Of a DNA stretch of 64,000 nt, positions 59,279 to 64,000 are shown in pieces. The stretch's first letter is position 1, and each line of letters starts with the position of its first letter. Made by a program: the position numbers and the translations under genes. The notes beneath the pieces are model-generated. The model was not told where the DNA came from and ran no database searches. It saw nothing but the letters and a program-made list of their open reading frames with translations. This DNA is from Coptis chinensis (taxonomy: Eukaryota; Streptophyta; Magnoliopsida; Ranunculales; Ranunculaceae). The DNA lies in NCBI GenBank assembly GCA_015680905.1, contig CM027384.1:71705501-71769500 (forward strand), given 5' to 3'.

Positions 59279-60475
59279 GTACATCTTTTGTAAATTCTTC
59301 GTTTGGAATATTAGTTATATACATCTTTTGCAAAGGTATTGTTGAAGGGTTATTTATTGACTTATATTCCATTTGATAATTTGATTGCCCACCAATTGAA
59401 GGGTCTCTCCAATCTTTTTAATGTATTGTTATGACAAAGTTATTTATGTAGGTTGAAGTTTTATCAAAGTAAACAACAAGGTTCATAGTTGTCATTTGAC
59501 CCTTGTGCTTTTGAGGACGCTTTTGTTAAGAGTATTTCATGCTAATTGCGAAGGATGCGGGCAATATCATAGACATGCAGTTTAAAGGAAAGAAGAATAA
59601 AGGAAATGTATGAAGTCATGCAATAACAAGCTTTGGTAAAGAAAGTTGCACAAGACAAGTCAAATGAAACGTTGGGTGAATTTGCAACTATCATAGCAAA
59701 ACATCTAGTGAGGATGCTAGCAAGACGTCATGGTTGTACAATTTCATTGTTTTTTTTTTTTTAAATTGTAAAAGTTGATTAATTATCTCTTAGTTGTCAA
59801 TCTCCGTGTTCAAAATTTATGCACGTTCTACAGGGTCTCAATAATTAAGAGTTATTATTTATGGTGTATTCTATATCAAATGAAGATGGTAATACTTTTG
59901 TCATAACCATATTTTCTTACTAACTTTGGTTTATAGAGATTCAATATTGACTGGAAATTTCGTCGAATTGCTAACTTATCATTTTTTTTCCATTACAATA
60001 AATAATAAATGCATGTGGAATTTTAAATCACATTATCAATGATGCCTCCTTACAATATAACTAGTATGCCTCTTTACAATATAACTAGTATAAGATGCCT
60101 CTTTACAATATAACTAGTATAAGATAAGATAAGGCACTTAGATAACTTTTTTTTTTTTATGGTTTTAAAAATTATGATAACATACATTATGTTATAAGAA
60201 GAAAAAACACATTTAGATAACTTTTTTTTTATGGTTTTAAAAATTATGATAACATATATTATGTTATAAGAAGAAAAAAACACATTTCCTCTAGACGAAT
60301 GCCAAATCTGCTGGAAAATGAAATGCTTAACTTCCAACAACCGCCAGGTTCACCTCCAATTAGTGTTTGGCAAAGTAGCTAGTAGAATAGCTTTAATCAG
60401 AGAAAATGTATAACGTAGTCCAATTATTAAAATAGGTGATTCAATTGGGCACTCATCAAATTGGATTGGGCAACC
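59279..60475. other. AT-rich region with small duplications
   Basis: No gene is seen. A roughly 28-bp phrase (TGCCTCTTTACAATATAACT) occurs twice at 60067-60119, with a partial earlier copy at 60045. A segment of about 75 bp containing GGTTTTAAAAATTATGATAA is tandemly duplicated at about 60140-60290. Confidence 0.6.
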
Positions 60476-60559
60476 CCTAAAAAAAGGAAATTTTACAAGT
60501 TTGTCATATTACAAGTTTGCCATAAAAGCCCAGGCCCAGCAACCAATTCAACCGGTCTC

Positions 60560-60990
60560 GCCAAAACGAACCCCTCGAGCCGTTTGGGTGTGCACTCAAA
60601 CGATCCCGCCATATCGTTTGAGTGTACACTCAAACGATCCCACTATGTCGTTTGCGTATACACTCAAACGATATGGCCATGTCGTTTGAGTATATACTCA
60701 CACGATATCACCACGTCATTTGAGTATACAGTATACACGCACTCCGTCTGAGCCTATCCTTTGAGACTTGGCTCTCTGGAATCTCCATGGAACGGTCTGA
60801 GCATGTCGTTTGAGTGTACACTCAAACTTAACGGTACCACCATATCATTTGAGTGTACACTCAAACGGCCTAACCACATTGTTTGTGTGCATTGAAACGG
60901 CTATGCCATGCCGTTTGGTATCACATGGAAGCGGTATGGTTAGGTCGTTTAGGGTTTCTATGGGGCGATATGGTGAAGTCGTTTGGACTA
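60560..60990. repeat. array of palindromic CAAACG/CGTTTG repeats
   Basis: Six to nine imperfect units of about 45 bp. The clearest contains a perfect 26-bp palindrome at 60613-60638 (half-site ATCGTTTGAGTGT). Just upstream (60480-60530), ATTACAAGTTTGCCAT-like phrases resemble the terminal parts of Mutator-type elements. A related array lies at 62030-62360. Confidence 0.8.
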
Positions 60991-61315
60991 AAATAATTGA
61001 GAAGTTCTCAACCAAGGAGATTCCTGATTAACTAATGATTAGCCCGATTAACCAATAAAAACTGATTACATAAACACCAATTGCACTTTTCTTATACATA
61101 AACACCGAACACTTTTCTTATAATGCAAATAATTAATCGATCATAAATGTACAAAAATTTATTTAAATAATTATCTGCAAAATTGAATTAGTAATGATTA
61201 ATTATCAACACATCCCAATTGAATTAGGAAAATTGAAATCCGATTTTAAAAATTGGGTTATGAACAACACAATTAGTTATACCAACACAATTACATGCAC
61301 TCTGCACTCTTTATC

Positions 61316-61534
61316 TGTTATGTTGGTGGAAATCATTTTGTCAATGTTGAACTTGTTGAAGATTGTCCGGTTCCTCCAGTAATGCGCCAATAACTTAGAG
61401 CTCAATATGATATTGCTGAAAGTTGGAATTTGGCATTCACAGCAAGGCAATTGCAATTTATGGCATTAAACATCCCCAATCTAATATGGGAAAACGAGCC
61501 CGTTGAAGACCTAACAGTACATGTTATCGACTAA
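61316..61534 (+). pseudogene. C-terminal remnant of a transposon-encoded cysteine-protease-like ORF
   Basis: The plus-strand frame reads GGNHFVNVELVEDCPVPPV, a stop (TAA, 61391-61393), then LRAQYDIAESWNLAFTARQL. The pattern HFV.VEL...CP.PP followed by a W-containing helix is what I recall from the C-terminal ends of OTU/Ulp1-like proteins carried by plant MULEs. It lies between two CAAACG repeat arrays, which fits the remains of such an element. The catalytic core is not present. Confidence 0.45.
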
Positions 61535-61689
61535 GTTGTTCGTATGTTGTCGATATGATATTTTAGAAATCGGACGGCAATCGAGGGATTTGGAAATAAT
61601 ATTGTCGATATGATATTTTGATGTAATTTGTAAATTCATTTTGACATGTTATTTTGGTGTAATTTGGAACAAGTGTAATTTGATTTGAT

Positions 61690-62010
61690 TTTTATGTTAT
61701 TTGGAAATAATGTTAGGGCTTTTATTTGATTTGATTTGGAAATCGAGTGATCGACTAAGTTGATTCGGATGGCAATCAAATGATTTGGAATAATTGTAAT
61801 TTGATTTGATTTGGAAATCGAGTGATCGACTGAGTTGATTTGGCGGCAATCGAGTGATTTGGAATAAGTGTAATTTGATTTGATTTAGAAATCGAGTGAT
61901 CGACTAAGTTGATTTGGACGACAATCGAGTAATTTGGAATAAGTGTAATTTGATTTGATTTGATTTGGAAATATGATATTTTGATGTAATTTGGAATAAG
62001 TGTAATTTGA
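61690..62010. repeat. imperfect 71-79-bp tandem array
   Basis: GGAAATCGAGTGATCGACT recurs at about 61737, 61816 and 61887, with interspersed GTAATTTGATTTGATTT. It is AT-rich and non-coding. Confidence 0.75.
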
Positions 62011-62029
62011 TTTGATTTTACTTGATTTT

Positions 62030-62360
62030 ACCCCAAACGACATGGTCAAATCGTTTCACCTTTGAACCAAACGATGTGGGCTGGTCGTTTGACCTTTACA
62101 CTAAACGGTCTGAGCTGGTCGTTTGAGACAGAGTTCTCTGTTTTTACACCAAACGGTCTGAGCTGGTCGTTTGGCCTTTATACCGAACAATGTGGGCTGG
62201 TAGTTTGACTTTTACACTAAACGATGTGGGCAGGTCGTTTGAGACAGAGTTATCTGTTTTTACACCAAACAGTCTGAGCTGGTCATTTGGCCTTTATACC
62301 AAACGATGTGGCTGAGTCGTTTGGACTTTATACCAAACGACATGGTTGGGTCGTTTGGAC
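62030..62360. repeat. second CAAACG/CGTTTG repeat array
   Basis: About eight units of 38-45 bp with the core AAACGATGTGGGCTGGTCGT followed by TTG and variants. Each unit is itself an inverted AAACGA...TCGTTT pair. It shares the boundary phrase CGTTTGGAC with the array at 60560-60990. Confidence 0.82.
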
Positions 62361-63039
62361 AAAAAAAAATTCGATTTTCATTTTGTTTTTACAACACTTT
62401 CATATAAAAAAAAACAAACAAATTCCACTTTCAAAACATCAAATTCATATACCAATACATCAAATTCATATACACTTTCAAATTCATTTCAAAACATCAA
62501 ATTCAATTCGAATACGCAATCAAATTCAAATACATAAACTCTGTAAAAAACCTAACTTATAATTCCTAAATTTTTTTTTGCCATAACCTCATTTGTTTTA
62601 TTGACATATTCATATCCAAAACTCATCAATAAACCTGCTAATAAAGAAGTCATTACAAACAACAATCCCAAACGCCATATTAAAAGTAATGGCGCACAGT
62701 TATTACAAACTAAACGAGACGAGAGGACTAAACTAGACAGTTATTACAAACAACAATCTCTGACAGTAATGGTTGAGGTGTGACACTTCCAGCATTCTCC
62801 AACTCTGACGAGAGGACTCCATGAACGACGAGGGGACTCCATGAACGACGCACACATGGCATAACTGAGAGAGTTGTAGTTAAGGAGCTCCGACCTTACT
62901 TTCTCATGTTTAACAAAATAAAAATTCAAATACATTAATTTCTACATCAAATTCAAATCGAATACATCAATTTTCACTTCAAAATACATCAAATTCAAAA
63001 ATACATACTCAACATCAACATCGGAGGAAGCCGCACTCA
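62361..63039. other. AT-rich spacer
   Basis: Low-complexity CATCAAATTCA-type repeats occur at 62440-62530 and 62940-63000. A roughly 21-bp tandem duplication (ACGAG[AG]GGACTCCATGAAC) lies at 62808-62850. No gene is seen. Confidence 0.6.
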
Positions 63040-63043
63040 AAAA

Positions 63044-63947
63044 TCAGTTATGTCTGTACTGCCCACCACTATATTTGCACCTAGTCAAATTGTACGCCTC
63101 CTCGAACGAGGACCTTGCTTCTTCGGGAATATTATTCCCACCCAATTGCAGGCCTCTCTCTAGCAATTGACTCGTTTCATCGATGACGTTGTTCTGTCGA
63201 AATAAGAATACAAAACAATTATTAATTACCGTTTTAAAAGACCGTAACCAAAACACAATTAGAAAATCACAATACTCACAATCGGTGCATAAGATGGAAG
63301 TGTCTCAATGGAGAAATGGATAGGAAACTATTTGCGATTTATCAATCGAATGTGAGAATACCTCACATACCACTCCATGTACTATGAATAACACTCCCAT
63401 GGATAAGTACATATGGGTCATCAATTGTTGGGTTGGATCACGTGATTCTGCCACGACTTCCAATATACAGGCCCAACAGTTGTCAATGTCCATTTCACTT
63501 CATACCCGCATCCGACTACAGTCCTGGTCGTGTAATTTGGTGTTGGAGGAGCTGCAGGTATAAATTGCACATGACCCAACTGACGCATGACCCTTGCAAC
63601 GCAGTAAATCTCCACAACGTGGAAAAGCAGATCACTCCCTCAAAAAAGGTAATTTCATCGACTGGGCGTATAGGTCCGACATTCTCGTATGGACACCAAT
63701 CAACCTTAAACAAAATAAAATATGTCATTAATCACATACTCAAATAATCAATTACTAAAAAAAAATTGAAATACTTACATTCCACACCGTCATATCATCA
63801 ATTATAGGTCAGTAATACTGCAATGCATGACATGAGTTCTCATAGTGCACAGCACCAACTGCGTGTCTAAGAACACACGACCCACCCAACTGATACTTAA
63901 AGTTTGGGATTGGCTTGAATAGCGGAAAATACTCATAGATCCACGCC
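63044..63947 (-). pseudogene. plant mobile domain (PMD/MAIN-like) gene remnant
   Basis: On the minus strand an exon from about 63947 to 63781 reads WIYEYFPLFKPIPNFKYQLG, has an in-frame TGA after CHALQYY, and ends at a GTAAGT donor. The next part reads VDWCPYENVGPIRPVDEITF and then, after a one-base frame change near 63645, VEIYCVARVMRQLGHVQFIP. This is the hallmark R..RQFG..Q.IP block of plant mobile domain proteins. WTLTTVGPVYWKSWQNHVI follows, and a last exon ends ...CKYSGGQYRHN at 63044. PMDs occur both in host silencing proteins (MAIN, MAIL1) and inside transposons. The stop, the frameshift and the repeat context point to a transposon-borne relic. Confidence 0.7.
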
Positions 63948-64000
63948 TAGATATAATTGAATAATATAATTAACATTAAAAAGAATCTGCAAAATATTTA

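Noticed and set aside
60461..60751. Overlapping ORFs rich in HSNDP/TLKR phrases
   Set aside because: These are translations of the palindromic tandem repeat, not a gene.
60560..62360. CRISPR-like interpretation of the regular short repeats
   Set aside because: The DNA is plant nuclear, the units are contiguous and degenerate, and there are no unique spacers of constant length.

Overview
The window is nuclear DNA from a flowering plant, almost certainly a eudicot. Host genes have many short exons with GT/AG borders and AT-rich introns. The identifiable proteins are plant-specific (a BTB-LRR protein of the FBL11 type, a plastid neutral invertase, an AGC-VIII kinase, a MYB-CC factor). The gaps are full of plant transposable elements. 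I cannot name the species.

Layout. 0-18.2 kb holds most of FBL11 on the minus strand, about 842 codons in 15 exons, with the 3' end outside the window. Its introns carry a SINE-like copy, a 1.5-kb non-autonomous LTR element (target duplication GATAC) and a 6.5-kb gag-only LTR element (target duplication GAATT). 18.3-21.9 kb is intergenic, with an inverted-repeat element and copia-like debris. 22.0-28.1 kb is a six-exon alkaline/neutral invertase on the plus strand, closest to plastid INVE. 28.9-29.7 kb is a single-exon organelle RecX homologue. 29.7-33.8 kb has no clear gene, but two related exon-like segments face opposite ways. 33.8-37.3 kb is a two-exon AGC-VIII kinase of the KIPK type on the minus strand. 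37.4-43.0 kb is intergenic with a hairpin MITE at 39.6 kb.

From 43 kb on, DNA transposons dominate. A 4.1-kb hAT element (43.0-47.1 kb) has a dead transposase and what looks like captured host exons. It is followed by four 167-bp tandem units (47.4-48.1 kb). A 7.0-kb Mutator-like element (48.3-55.3 kb) has about 300-bp terminal inverted repeats flanked by A runs compatible with a 9-bp target duplication. It carries a transposase gene and, in convergent orientation next to the other terminal repeat, a GRF zinc-finger/coiled-coil gene. This two-gene layout recalls maize MuDR (mudrA/mudrB) and is the most interesting object here. Both genes are frameshifted in this copy. 56.4-57.7 kb is a MYB-CC factor of the MYR1/MYR2 type with a damaged 3' part. 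58.5-59.3 kb holds three orphan exons of a conserved gene. 60.5-64.0 kb is decayed Mutator-related DNA: palindromic CAAACG repeat arrays, the C-terminal end of a protease-like ORF, and a broken plant-mobile-domain gene.

The host genes (FBL11, INVE, RECX, KIPK, MYR-like) look functionally independent. All exon borders come from reading splice signals and matching protein-family memory by eye; no alignment was run.
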